Below are positions 11,156 through 21,370 of a stretch of 64,000 nt of DNA, piece after piece (the first letter of the stretch is position 1; the number at the start of each line of letters is the position of its first letter). The notes beneath the pieces were generated by a model, which saw only the letters and a program-made list of their open reading frames with translations, made no database searches and was not told the DNA's origin. A program made the position numbers and the translations under genes. The DNA is from Stomorhina lunata (taxonomy: Eukaryota; Arthropoda; Insecta; Diptera; Rhiniidae), in assembly GCA_933228675.1 (NCBI GenBank), contig OW121742.1, positions 105,438,240 through 105,502,239 of the forward strand, in the 5' to 3' direction.

Positions 11156-11935
11156 GAGAGACAACAATTTTCAAAAGCATTTTTGATATCTTGAAAAGGT
11201 TGTGTATTCAAAATGGGCTAAATCGGTTTACCCTAATGCTGATAAATTGAATACAATTGAAATTGCTATGACGACTAAATTAAGAACATAGAAGTTTTAT
11301 GCAACTATTGGTCTGTATATAAAATTTCATAGGAATCGGTCCATATTTGACCATAGGCTCCATATAAAAACCACTCCCGGAAGCCAGTAATTTGATGAAA
11401 TTTGGCACAGATAATTTTTTCTATAGTGGGACCATGGCTATTGAAATTCGTCAAAATCGGTAAATTATTTACGGTACCTCCCATATTTCCCACTTCCCGG
11501 AATTGATATTTTGCTCACAATATCAGGTTTTTTCATGAAATTTAAAACAGATAATGCTTATGTAAATCAAAATCACTGAACCAAATTTCTTCTGTCCAAA
11601 CGCACTAAATAAGACAAAAATCTCTAAAACGCTCATAAATCTGAAGATAAGGAGAATTTTGAGTTTATTTTTTGTATACATAATTTTTGTTAAAATTGTA
11701 ATCAATTTGCTAAATTTCAAGATAGTCGGTCCACATTTGACCCTAGCTCTCATATAAGTCCAAATGACGAAAACAGCTTAAATATATAAATTTCGAAGAA
11801 ATGTTTGTATATTGGCCAAATTTAGCAAATATTTGTCTTTATGCAGAAAAAAAGAACACCTTTGGCCTTAGTGTTGAAGGGTATCGTATCGGGTCGGGTC
11901 GGGCTTGATCGGCTCTAGCACTTCCTTACTTGTTT
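11156..11935 (-). mobile_element. Dispersed repeat, proximal piece, minus orientation
   Basis: On the minus strand it begins AACAAGTAAGGAAGTGCTAG (from 11935) and is collinear with the plus copy at 41663-42454. Shared blocks include GATACGATACCCTTCAACAC, AAGACAAATATTTGCTAAAT, the 'ttatgagcgttttag' block and 'tgggaggtaccgtaaataat'. No protein-coding capacity. Copies like this, with 'ataccctt...' ends, are common in fly genomes (from general knowledge). Superfamily unassigned. Confidence 0.8.
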
Positions 11936-12054
11936 TAATATGGTGCTGGGTGCAACTTTATTTCCTCACAAAAGAATCCATATATGTATTGTATATAGGT
12001 GTCTCCGGATTACATAACTGACAACCTGCAATAAGCAGGATAACGAGGCGGACG

Positions 12055-12175
12055 AAAGACTGCCAAATGTCCTCAGAAAAGGTCTGATTATAAAAATTCC
12101 TACAAAATTAAGTTTGTATGACCGATGAAACTGGAAAGGTATCACTCTTTTTAATGTCGAGCCCTTAGATTTAAA
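12055..12175 (+). pseudogene. LINE reverse transcriptase fragment (N-terminal part)
   Basis: In one frame this reads RLPNVLRKGLIIKIPTKL and, after a TGA, NWKGITLFN. These match the conserved 'W..G.I..IPKKG....C.NWRGITLL' start of the reverse transcriptase domain in RT-endonuclease LINEs. I infer it belongs to the same LINE copy that continues at 13985 and 16870. It is interrupted downstream by the mariner at 12302. Non-functional. Confidence 0.65.
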
Positions 12176-12301
12176 TAATCGTAAGCGACATTCCGTTAAA
12201 TATCTCTTAAACTATTAGAGATAGCCTAGTGCAGTAAGCATATTTTTGTTTCTTTCTTAAGTAGTTTTCAAATGTGTACAAATCTTTTCGATAGGCTTAT
12301 A

Positions 12302-13585
12302 ATGGGTGTTTTTTTTAGAGGTATAGAACTTCGAATTGAAATAAAACACAAGAAAATCGTTTTAATGTCCATCAATTTGGCTTTATTGGAAGGATAATTT
12401 TATGCCATTAATGTTTAAATATGATTTCGGGCATGTGGCCGCCGCGGCTGGCTCGAATAAAGCCAATTCTACAGGTCCAATTTTCAACTACTTTTTCAAG
12501 AATATGGGGCCGTATGTTGGTAATAACGGCACGAATGTTGGCTTCCAAATCCCCTAACGTTTCTGGTTTGTTGGCGCAGACGAGCGACTTCACATATCCC
12601 TAAAGAAAATAATCCAGTGGTGTCAAATCGCACGATCTTGGTGGCCAATTGACAGGTCCATTCCGCGAAATTATGCGATCATCGAATGTTTCCTTCAATA
12701 AATCAATTGGGACGTGCGCTGTGTGGCATGTAGCGCCGTCTTGTTGGAACCACAACTCATCCACATTCATGCCATCCAATTAAGGAACAAAATAGTCGGT
12801 TATCATAGCTCTATACCGGTCTCCATTTATGGTAAATGTCTCTCCAGCATTATTTCGGAAGAAGTATGGCCCAATGACTCCACCAGCCCATAGAGCACAC
12901 CAAACAGTCAGTTTTTGTGGATGTAATGGCGTCTCAAGGGTCTCATGTGGATTCTTTTCACTCCAAATGCGGCAATTTTGCTTGTTGACGTAGCCATTCA
13001 TCCAAAAATGAGCCTCATCACTGAACAAAATTTTGCGATGAAAATCAGCATCGAGATCAATCTCATTTTCGGCCCATACACCAAAATCACGACGCATTGC
13101 ATGGTCTCGCGGCTTTAATTCTTGCACAAGCTGGATCTTGTAAGGTCGCAAGCCAAGATCTTTGTGCAAAATCTTCCATAAAGTTGATGGACAAAGCTCC
13201 AATTGCTGTGCACGGTGGTGAATCGATTCATTCGGGTCCTCTTCAACACTTTGCTCTACAGCGGCAATTGTTTCTTCGGTGCGCACTGTTCGACGTCGCT
13301 GCGGATGCGTATTATCACATAGAGTAAACGTAGTGCGAAAACGATCCATGGTTAACCGAATTATGTCGACCATAAAATGGACTGAGCTTGCGGTAAACTT
13401 CGCGAACTGAACCATTATTTTCGAAATAAATTTGCACGATTTGCAAGCGTTGTTCTTTTGTCAACCTGTTCATGATGAAATGGCAAACCAAACTAAATAT
13501 TAATCACTTGACAGCTGACAAAATGGCCGCCAGTTAAAAAAGTGATGCCAACTTAAAGTTCTATACCTCAATAAAAAACACCCGA
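12302..13585 (-). mobile_element. DD41D mariner (rosa-type), copy 1
   Basis: 1284-bp element flanked by TA (12300-12301 and 13586-13587). About 28-bp terminal inverted repeats begin ATGGGTGTTTTTT at the left and (inverted) TCGGGTGTTTTTTATTGAG at the right, both running into GAGGTATAGAACTT. Transposase lies on the minus strand. A second, related copy is at 17282-18479 in the same orientation. It interrupts a LINE. Confidence 0.93.
12408..13473 (-). pseudogene. DD41D mariner transposase, copy 1 (broken)
   Basis: The reading frame starts MNRLTKEQRLQIVQIYFEN at 13473 and ends ...IIFKH at 12408, about 350 codons. That is typical of mariner transposases, which bind the inverted repeats and cut and paste the element at TA. 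It has an N-terminal helix-turn-helix region and a catalytic domain with FSDEAHFW (first Asp), WFQQDGATCH (second Asp, codon 12738-12740) and TPLDYFL (third Asp, codon 12612-12614). There are 41 residues between the second and third Asp: DD41D, the signature of the rosa subfamily rather than DD34D mariner. Breaks: a stop at 12780-12782 (a Gln in copy 2), a stop at 12600-12602 in place of the usual Trp after the third Asp, and a small deletion near 13362 relative to copy 2. Inactive. Confidence 0.9.
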
Positions 13586-13984
13586 TATTTACGAAAGTTA
13601 TAAGGACCAATAGGTTTTATATACAATGGTGCTCAACTTTGACCCAGTGTAGAGGCCACTGTACTAAAAATAGACATTTTTTTTTAAAATTGGTCTAAAA
13701 TTCCAACTACCCATTGGCCGATTTCTATATATTGCACCACAATCCGCCCACTAGCTTACAAGTTATTGAAGTAAAACTAAAAAATTTCACATACAATACT
13801 TTGCACCATAACTTCTAAACCGTTTGGAAAAAATTTAATAAATTTACCGAAAGTAGCCAACTAACAAAAAACAAAAATGTTATGCACCAAAGCATTACCC
13901 GTTTTTGTTTAATTAAGATTTTTGTCGCATACGATCAGTTTTTTTTTCTGTTGCTTGCGATCATTTTAATCTGAGGGCTCGATA
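13586..13984. other. Spacer inside the interrupted LINE
   Basis: No recognisable coding or repeat content. By position it should correspond to LINE sequence, or an insertion into it, but I cannot read LINE motifs here. Confidence 0.4.
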
Positions 13985-14565
13985 TGGTCAATAAAGTCAT
14001 AGTCCATATTCTGCACAGTCGTATAGCGTCCATTGTCAAACCGCAGCTAATACGCGAATAAGCAGGCTTTAAACCGAACAAATCCTGTATTGATCATATC
14101 AATAGTCTAATTGTTATTGTGGAACAATCGGTTGAATGGCGATCTCCTCTTTACCTATTGTTTATTGATACTAAATATGCATTTGACATATTACAGTTAT
14201 TTGAGAAGCTTTAAAGTGCAAGGCAGCCTCCGACTTATCAAGGAGCTCTACAACAACGCATTTTGCTATATTCTGCATGAAGGGTGTCAGAGTAAACCTA
14301 TTAGTGTGAAGGTCCCCACTGCCACTAAAATATAGTTCTCGATGTTGTGTTGAGTAAATCGATGTCTGGATAATGTGGTATCCTACGCTGAGGACGTATG
14401 TCTGTTCTCCCGCCGATTCTCTAGCACGCAATCCAAATTCTAAACCTTTGCTTCCAGTGCTGTCTTAGCTGGTCTTTAGATTAACACCAAGAAAGCTATT
14501 TAAGCCAATGCGAATTAATTCACTAAATGATACCAAATTTTATCTTGTAGGGCAATTTTTCTGTT
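13985..14565 (+). pseudogene. LINE reverse transcriptase fragment (central part)
   Basis: Translations across frames give IVKPQLIRE-AGFKPNKSC then IDHINSLIVIVEQSVEWRSP and LYLLFIDTKYAFD. These are the EQAGFR..RSC.DHI and FIDF.KAFD motifs of LINE reverse transcriptase. Further on, SYAEDVCLFSRRFSSTQSKF aligns with the YADD catalytic box (Asp to Glu change) and INTKKAI with the downstream KTK region. Frameshifts and stops are frequent. The sequence stops at the foldback elements (14575). Confidence 0.75.
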
Positions 14566-14574
14566 ACTAATAAG

Positions 14575-15654
14575 GTAGAAACTCAATTGGGACGAATGAC
14601 TAAGTTCGTCCCGCACGACGAATTCGGCTTTAAAAATTCGTCTTGTACATTCGTCCATAGAACACATTTGGGACGAATAAACGTTGTTGACGCCATTTTT
14701 TTTTTTTCATAAGCACAAACTACTCACACTTTCGTACATATCGCGCACTCACAACATTTGCATTTTTTTTTATTTTATTTTTTTTTTTCGCAAGAAGAAT
14801 ATATTTAATTAATTTTATTTTAAATAATTATTTTTTTGTTTACAATTTATAAGGTGACCATATTTTACAAAAACACATACAATTTCCAATATTTTACAAC
14901 AGAAATATAAATACAGCCACTCTAAACCAGTTTAGTCATCGTTCGTCTGCGTATGAAATAGAAATAAACCTACGCACGACGAATTTCGTCGTACGCATCT
15001 ATTGTGAGCACTTTCATATAAACCCATATGTTCTATTTCTAACGACGAATATTCGTTCCGAAAAATTGGTCGTTCGTTCCAATTGTGTTTCATACTATAA
15101 GTATGATACTATAAGTATGAAACACAATTGGAACGAACGACCAATTTTTCGGAACGAATATTCGTCGTTAGAAATAAAACATATGGGTTTATATGAAAGT
15201 GCTCACAATAGATGCGTACGACGAAATTCGTTGTGCATATCGAATAGTGCGACAGGTTTATTTCTATTTCATACGCAGACGAACGACGATTAAACTGGTT
15301 TAGAGTGGTTGTATTTCTATTTCTGTTCTAAAATATTAGAAATTATATGTGTTTTTGTAAAATATGGTCACCTTATAAATTGTAAACAAAAAAAATTATT
15401 TCAAATAAAATTAATTAAATATTTTCTTTTTGTGAAAAAATTAAAGAATAAAATAAAAAAAATTGCAAATGTTGTGAGTGCGCGATATGTACGAAAGTGT
15501 GTGTAATTTGTGCTAATGAAAAATAAACAAAAATGGCGTCAGCAACGTTTATTCGTCCCAAATGTGTTCAATGGACGAATATACAAGACGAATTTTTAAA
15601 GCCGAATTCGTCGTGCTGGACGAAATTAGTCATTCGTCCCAATTGTGTTTCTAC
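14575..15654. mobile_element. Foldback element 1, long inverted repeat (about 530-bp arms)
   Basis: Left arm (from 14575) begins GTAGAAACTCAATTGGGACG; right arm ends in the inverted form, CGTCCCAATTGTGTTTCTAC (to 15654). Both arms carry GACGAATTC, TCGTCC and a GTGCGCGATATGTACGAAAG block (either orientation). The centre near 15105 is a tight palindrome containing CATACTATAAGTATG. A 75-codon open frame spanning the centre is a by-product of the symmetry. No transposase. Confidence 0.9.
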
Positions 15655-16478
15655 ATTTATAAGGTGACCATATTTTACAAAAACACATACAATTTCTAAT
15701 ATTTTACAACAGAAATATAAATACAGCCACTCTAAACCAGTTTAGTCATCGTTCGTCTGCGTATGAAATAGAAATAAAGCTATCGCACTATTCGATACGC
15801 ACGACGAATTTCGTCATACGCATCTATTGTGAGCACTTTCATATAAACCCATATGTTCTATTTCTAACGACGAATATTCGTTCCGAAAAATTGGTCGTTC
15901 GTTCCAATTGTGTTTCATACTATAAGTATGATACTATAAGTATGAAACACAATTGGAACGAACGACCAATTTTTCGGAACGAATATTCGTCGTTAGAAAT
16001 AGAACATATGGGTTTATATGAAAGTGCCCACAATAGATGCGTACGACGAAATTCGTTGTGCGTATCGAATAGTGCGATAGGTTTATTTCTATTTCATACG
16101 CAGACGAACGACGATTAAACTGGTTTAGAGTGGTTGTATTTCTATTTCTGTTCTAAAATATTAGAAATTATATGTGTTTTTGTAAAATATGGTCACCTTA
16201 TAAATTGTAAACAAAAAAATTATTTCAAATAAAATTAATTAAATATTTTCTTTTTGTGAAAAAATTAAAGAATAAAATAAAAAAAAATTGCAAATGTTGT
16301 GAGTGCGCGATATGTACGAAAGTATGTGTAATTTGTGCTAATGAAAAATAAACAAAAATGACGTCAGCAACGTTTATTCGTCCCAAATGTGTTCAATGGA
16401 CGAATATACAAGACGAATTTTTAAACCGAATTCGTCGTGCTGGACGAAATTAGTCTTTCGTCCCAATTGTATTTCTAC
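15655..16478. mobile_element. Foldback element 2, tandem truncated copy
   Basis: Starts directly at the end of copy 1 with TTATAAGGTGACCATATTTT, an internal left-arm sequence (compare 14848). It then repeats the rest of the palindrome nearly base for base: centre near 15930, right arm ending about 16478. The outer ~270 bp of the left arm is missing. The very high identity to copy 1 suggests a recent local duplication. Confidence 0.88.
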
Positions 16479-16609
16479 CTTTACTCGTAAAAAAGGTAAC
16501 TTAACTGTTTTACAGTTCTCTGGCATATTCCATATTAAATAAGAAAATATTTAAGTCCAAATCGCCGTATTCTATATCGTTCGGAAACTCAAATATTGTG
16601 TAAAGGTAC

Positions 16610-16861
16610 AAGGCCAATACACCCGGCATGCGGCTGCGGGCGGTCGTAGTATTGCCAGTACATAAAATGTGCGCTTGTTTACAAAAATGTTCATATAAAA
16701 AAATATTTGAGTAGGATATAATTAAATCTGGCAGCACTGAAAAAATCTGCCGCGCGGAAAAGTAGAACAAAGTTCTACTTTTTTCCATTGCCGCTTGAAA
16801 TTTGACAAATCAAAAAACAGCTGATTGCCGCCCGCAGCCGCTTGCCGCTAGCATTGGCCTT
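16610..16861. mobile_element. 252-bp MITE with GC-rich inverted ends
   Basis: Left end AAGGCCAAT (16610) runs into GCGGCTGCGGGCGG; right end CCGCCCGCAGCCGC runs to ATTGGCCTT (16861). The inverted repeats are about 35 bp with a few mismatches and stand out as GC-rich in AT-rich DNA. No clear target duplication and no coding capacity. Family unknown. Confidence 0.7.
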
Positions 16862-16869
16862 CTAGCTTT

Positions 16870-17279
16870 ATTGATATCATGGGAGTCACATTGCGCGAAG
16901 TATCTGCCGCCTTTTCAAGCATTGAAAAGGAATCAATAAAAATGGGTCTAGTTGTCTATGAATCAAAACCAATACTGATGGTCCACTAGAATTGGAACAT
17001 ATGTGATCTTTGAGAACTATAGCTAACTAACTAATCATGGCTTGTATGAGTTATACGTTGACATTGACATAGTAAAACGCATTAAAGAGAACAGCGGTTG
17101 CGTTGACTAGGACATGTTGTGCTAATGAATGAAAATACTCCAATAAGAAAAGTGTTCGAAAATTCTCCCGAGGGAACTGGTAGAAAAGGACGGCCGAAAC
17201 TTCGATGGAAGGACCAAGTAGAAGAAAATCTATGAAAACTTGGCATAGTTGCTGCGTTTTGGTGTGGACGTCTACAAAC
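16870..17279 (+). pseudogene. LINE C-terminal fragment
   Basis: An upstream piece reads SAAFSSIEKESIKMGLVVYE, similar to the 'IE.EA.RMGL.VNE.KTK' region after the YADD box. Further on is LGHVVLMNENTPIRKVFEN, then GRKGRPKLRWKDQVEENL and a TGA before KLG. The latter is the conserved C-terminal 'LGHV.RM...P.R.VF....G.R..GRP..RW.D.VE.DL..LG' tail of RT-endonuclease LINEs. It ends where the second mariner is inserted (17282). Confidence 0.8.
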
Positions 17280-17281
17280 TA

Positions 17282-18479
17282 ATGGGTGTTTTTTTAGAGG
17301 TATAGAACTTCGAATTGAAATAAAACACAAGAAAATCGTTTCAATGTCCATCCATTTGGCTTTATTGGAAGGATAATTTTATGCCATTAATGTTTAAATA
17401 TGATTTCGAGCATGTGGCCGCCGCGGCTGGCTCGTATGAAGCCAATTCTACAGGTCCAATTTTCAACTACTTTTTCGAGCATATGGGGCCGCATGTTGGC
17501 AATAACGCCACGAATGTTGGCTTCCAAGTCCCCTAACGTTTCTGGTTTGTTGGCGTAGACGAGCGACTTGGTGGCCAATTGACAGGTCCATTCCGCGAAA
17601 TTATGCGCTCATCGAATGTTTCCTTCAATAAATCAATTGTTGGAACCACAACTCATCCACATTCATGCCATCCAATTGGGGAACAAAATAGTCGGTTATC
17701 ATGGCTCTATACCGGTCTCCATTTATGGTAACTGACTCTCCAGCATTATTTCGGAAGAAGTATGGCCCAATGACTCCACCAGCCCATAGAGCACACCAAA
17801 CAGTCAGTTTTTGTGGATGTAATGGCATCTCAAGGGTCTCATGTGGATTCTCTTCACTCCAAATGCGGCAATTTTGCTTGTTGACGTAGCCATTCAACCA
17901 AAAATGAGCCTCATCACTGAACAAAATTTTGCGATGAAAATCAGCATCGAGATCAATCTCATTTTCGGCCCATACACCAAAATCACGACGCATTGCATGG
18001 TCTCGCGGCTTTAATTCTTGCACAAGCTGGATCTTGTAAGGTCGCAAGTCCATAAAGTTGATGGACAAAGCTCCAATTGCTGTGCACGGTGGCGAATCGA
18101 TTCATTCGGGTACTCTTCAACACTTTGCTCTACAGCGGCAATTGTTTCTTCGGTGCGCACTGTTTGACGTCCCTGCGGATGCGTATTATCACATAGAGTA
18201 AACGTAGTGCGAAAACGATCCATGGTTAACCGAATTAATTGCTCTGATGGACGATTATGTCGACCATAAAATGGACAGAGCTTGCGGTAAACTTCGCGAA
18301 CTGAACAATTATTTTCGAAATAAATTTGCACGATTTGCAAGCGTTGTTCTTTTGTCAACCTGTTCATGATGAAATGGCAAACCAAACTAAATATTAATCA
18401 CTTGACAGCTGACAAAATGGCCGCCAGTTAAAAAAGTGATGCCAACTTAAAGTTCTATACCTCAACAAAAAACACCCGA
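17282..18479 (-). mobile_element. DD41D mariner (rosa-type), copy 2, internally deleted
   Basis: 1198 bp, flanked by TA (17280-17281 and 18480-18481), with the same terminal inverted repeats as copy 1. Relative to copy 1 it lacks about 50 bp near 17570, about 35 bp near 17639 (which removes the second catalytic Asp) and about 20 bp near 18050. It retains a ~16-bp segment near 18237 that copy 1 has lost. The deletions are therefore complementary, and each copy informs the ancestral sequence. Confidence 0.93.
17387..18367 (-). pseudogene. DD41D mariner transposase, copy 2 (deleted)
   Basis: Start MNRLTKEQRLQ at 18367, end ...IIFKH at 17387. Open segments: 18367-18011 (helix-turn-helix part), 18068-17625 (first catalytic Asp in FSDEAHFWLNGYVNKQNCRI, then up to DELWFQQ) and 17578-17387 (C-terminus with ETLGDLEANIRGVI). 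The block from the second Asp to beyond the third Asp is missing, so it cannot be catalytic. Confidence 0.9.
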
Positions 18480-18481
18480 TA

Positions 18482-19384
18482 TATGTCCAAATAGGTTTCT
18501 TTCAACCTTTTAGCTATTATTCTCATAAAAAAGTATATATATATTTTTTTTTTAAATTTCAATTTTAAATCCATATTTAGATTTAATCTGTTTCCAAAAA
18601 TTCCAATATAAACTTCTAAATTAAATTAATTACATAACAATATTCTATATTCTTTAAAATCCCTCGAAATCCTCTTTTTGGCCTTTAATGTTAACCACAA
18701 AAAAACGAAACAACAATAAAATAAATAAATTTTTTATAAACCAAAAAAAAAAAAAAATACAATAAAAACAAATATTTAGGCAAAAAATTTAAACCAAATT
18801 ATATACATATGTATTTGTATTTGTCTATATATATTATATAAATATTAGTATATATTAAACAATAAATAACTATTTATAACAATTTCTTATATATAAAAAA
18901 AATATTGTATTAAAAAAACTTAACATTTAATTGTTGATATAAATAAAAAAATTATTTTATAAATGTAAATAAAATATTAAAAATATAAGTAAATATTAAA
19001 CAAAATCAACAAGAAATTAAAACAATATAATAAAATTAAAAAGTATTTACTTATAAATGTTAAACAAGGTAATAAATAAATACATAACATAATTACAATT
19101 AAGTTAATAATTATATAAATGAAGATAAAATTATTATATAAGATAAATAAATAAATAAAATTTAAAATGAATGAAAAGAAGATAAGAAACAAAAATTCAA
19201 TAAAAAGCTAAAAATTTAAAAAAATCAAAGAATTTTGAATGAAGTTTTAAAGTTGTATAATAGGAAAGAACAAATAGGTGAGTATACATTAGGGCGCCAG
19301 TTGAAATTTGTATGAGGCCGACCCTCTGATTTGTTCGAAATGCTAAAAAATACTCCATTGCAAATTTGAGATCAATCGGATCAG
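18482..19384. other. Very AT-rich spacer
   Basis: Almost pure A/T from about 18530 to 19260, with short A- and T-runs. No gene visible. Confidence 0.6.
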
Positions 19385-19645
19385 AGCCTATTGTAGGGGG
19401 TAATGTAGCCTAGTCTGGAGGATACTGTAGCTTATTGTGAGGTGTAATGTAGAGTGTGGGATATATTGTAATGTATCATGTTGTCAGCGAGGTAATAGGT
19501 AGGTAGATAATGCAGCATGTTTCCGTGGGGTAATGTATCATGTTATATGGGGTGAAGTGTCATATTGACGGTGGGGTGAAGTAGCATGTTGTCTGAGGGG
19601 TAATATATAATGCTGCTGGGGAGGTATTGTAGCATGTTGACTGGA
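19385..19645. repeat. Degenerate GT-rich minisatellite
   Basis: Six to eight diverged copies of a roughly 35-40-bp unit containing GGGTAATGTAGCATGTTG-like text, with strong G-over-C strand bias. The copies differ in length, so the array is old. Confidence 0.6.
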
Positions 19646-19920
19646 GGGTATTCAGCAGCGCTTCAAACGACGGAGAAGCGTTGACTCCATGGCATCTTCT
19701 AACCGGAGAGAGCCTACTAGCGCTGCCGCAGGGATCGCATCCAGACGATCAGGATAGGCTGACGTTCTGCAAAAGATGACGGCTTATCTGTGCACTCAAG
19801 CAGACGTTTTGGCGGTCTTGAGAAATAGACTACTTCCTAAGCCTTTAAACCGAAACAAAGTGGAGGGAACCAAAAGAAGATGCCTGATCTATAAGTTTGT
19901 AATAACTTTATTTTCCGTTA
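19646..19920 (+). pseudogene. Possible decayed coding fragment of unknown origin
   Basis: Noticeably GC-richer than its surroundings. One frame reads through about 85 codons with a single TGA and gives a basic, low-complexity peptide including FKRRRSVDSMASSNRREP and DVLQKMTAYLCTQADVLAVL. It might be a remnant of a retroelement nucleic-acid-binding protein, but no defining motif is seen. Function unknown. Confidence 0.3.
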
Positions 19921-20737
19921 AAAATTTTAAACTTAAGTTTTTAAACTAATTTTCAAATTATGTACTGAATTACACAAAATAATCCCGCCTTTTTAAATAT
20001 TTAATTTTAAGAAAAGCTTTTTTTGTATAAGCCCATTAATAAAAGAAAGCTTTATCATAAAAGCTTACTCTCAAGATCGTGCTTTTATTTTCCAAAAATC
20101 TTCTGCTCTTTCTGGCTCTTTTTTAATGAAACCAAAAAGCTTATTTGCTATAAAAGCTTTTTTATGATTCTCTTAATTTATCAAAAGTTTATTACTCTTA
20201 TTTCTTTCATTTTTATTAGTTTCTCTTTCCTTTTTATCTCTAGAAACATAATTTCAACTATAAAGTTTTCTCTTTCCATTTAACCCTTTCATTTTCATAT
20301 TAATTCCATTGATTGGCTATAAAAATGGTGTAGCCCATAAATTTTCATGGCGTTTTCTTTCTAATAACTTAATTAGTTTTTTAGTTTAGATTTCGCTTTT
20401 ATTATATTGCGGCTTTTGTGTGAAGTGTAAAAAAGTGGGAGTATGAAGTTTTCCAATAAAGAAAATCTTTTTTTATTGATATTTTACATGTTTGACCTCT
20501 ATATTGTAGAAAATATGTGCAGTAATGGACTTAAATATGAGAAAAAAGAACAAAAGAAATATAACGTGATAACCCTAATTTTTGAATGGCAATGGCGTCA
20601 AATTTGTCTTTAAAATAAATATTTTTTTTTTGCAAAGTTTTATAGAAGATAAGTATAGAGTTTGAGAAAGGAAGTACACTGAGGAAAATAGTTTGTAGAA
20701 ATGTTGGAAATTGCTTAGATTCATAGGCATTAGACAG
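19921..20737. other. AT-rich spacer
   Basis: No supported feature. ACACTGAGGAAAA at about 20678 resembles one end of the 2.1-kb element (9060) but has no partner nearby. Confidence 0.45.
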
Positions 20738-20917
20738 ACAAATCTCGTTAAAAGAGACTGTAAACCTCCTAAAAGTATACCCCATGTATGATTTCATATA
20801 AATTTATTCAGAATATTTTCACTTCATTACATAATAATTTAAGACAGATCCGATAAACAGTCAGATATGATAAATCTCGTTTAAAGACACTTTAAACCTC
20901 CTTAAGGTATACCCCAC
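20738..20917. repeat. Direct duplication, about 133 bp apart
   Basis: An approximately 44-bp block (AAATCTCGTTAAAAGAGACT through TATACCCC) occurs at about 20740-20783 and again, diverged, at about 20873-20916. Confidence 0.6.
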
Positions 20918-21295
20918 AAATTATCTTTTCATACATCCTTTCTCTCACTGTAATTCGGCTTCCACGCAAATCATTTATAATGACCTTTACTTTCGTTTGA
21001 TGTTCCAAAAAAGGACCTTATACATAATATTGTAGAAAAAAAACCAATTTAATTTTGAGAATCCAATATTCAAGGTCACTTATGAGGTCATCTTTAATTA
21101 AATGACTAACTTTTAAAAAAGGAATGAAAATTATAAAATACTAAAATAAATAAAAACGGTTTAATCACTTAATTGATGCAAAATTTATTTGCAATTAATA
21201 ATATTTAATGATCATTTTTGAAAACCAAAAACAAAGAGATGTCACATTAAATGATATCAGACAAAAAGGTGACTAATATGAAATAGGTAAGCAAA
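20918..21295. other. AT-rich spacer
   Basis: Nothing recognisable. Confidence 0.5.
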
Positions 21296-21350
21296 TATAG
21301 GCGGTCAAGGCCAGTCGCATGATACCCTAGTTCACTGAGTTCCATATCTG
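21296..21350 (+). mobile_element. Short remnant of the dispersed repeat (left end)
   Basis: GGCGGTCAAGGCCAGTCGCA then TGATACCCTAGTTCACTGAG matches the left end of the element at 41663 ('gtcggtcaagccgaccatacgataccctttaccac'). Only about 50 bp remains before the satellite starts. Confidence 0.5.
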
Positions 21351-21370
21351 TAGAGATCCCTTATTTTAGT

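Noticed and set aside
15066..16118. Two identical 75-codon frames that look like a conserved small gene
   Set aside because: Both span the centres of the duplicated foldback palindromes; their similarity is that of the duplicated DNA and the frame reads across the symmetry axis.
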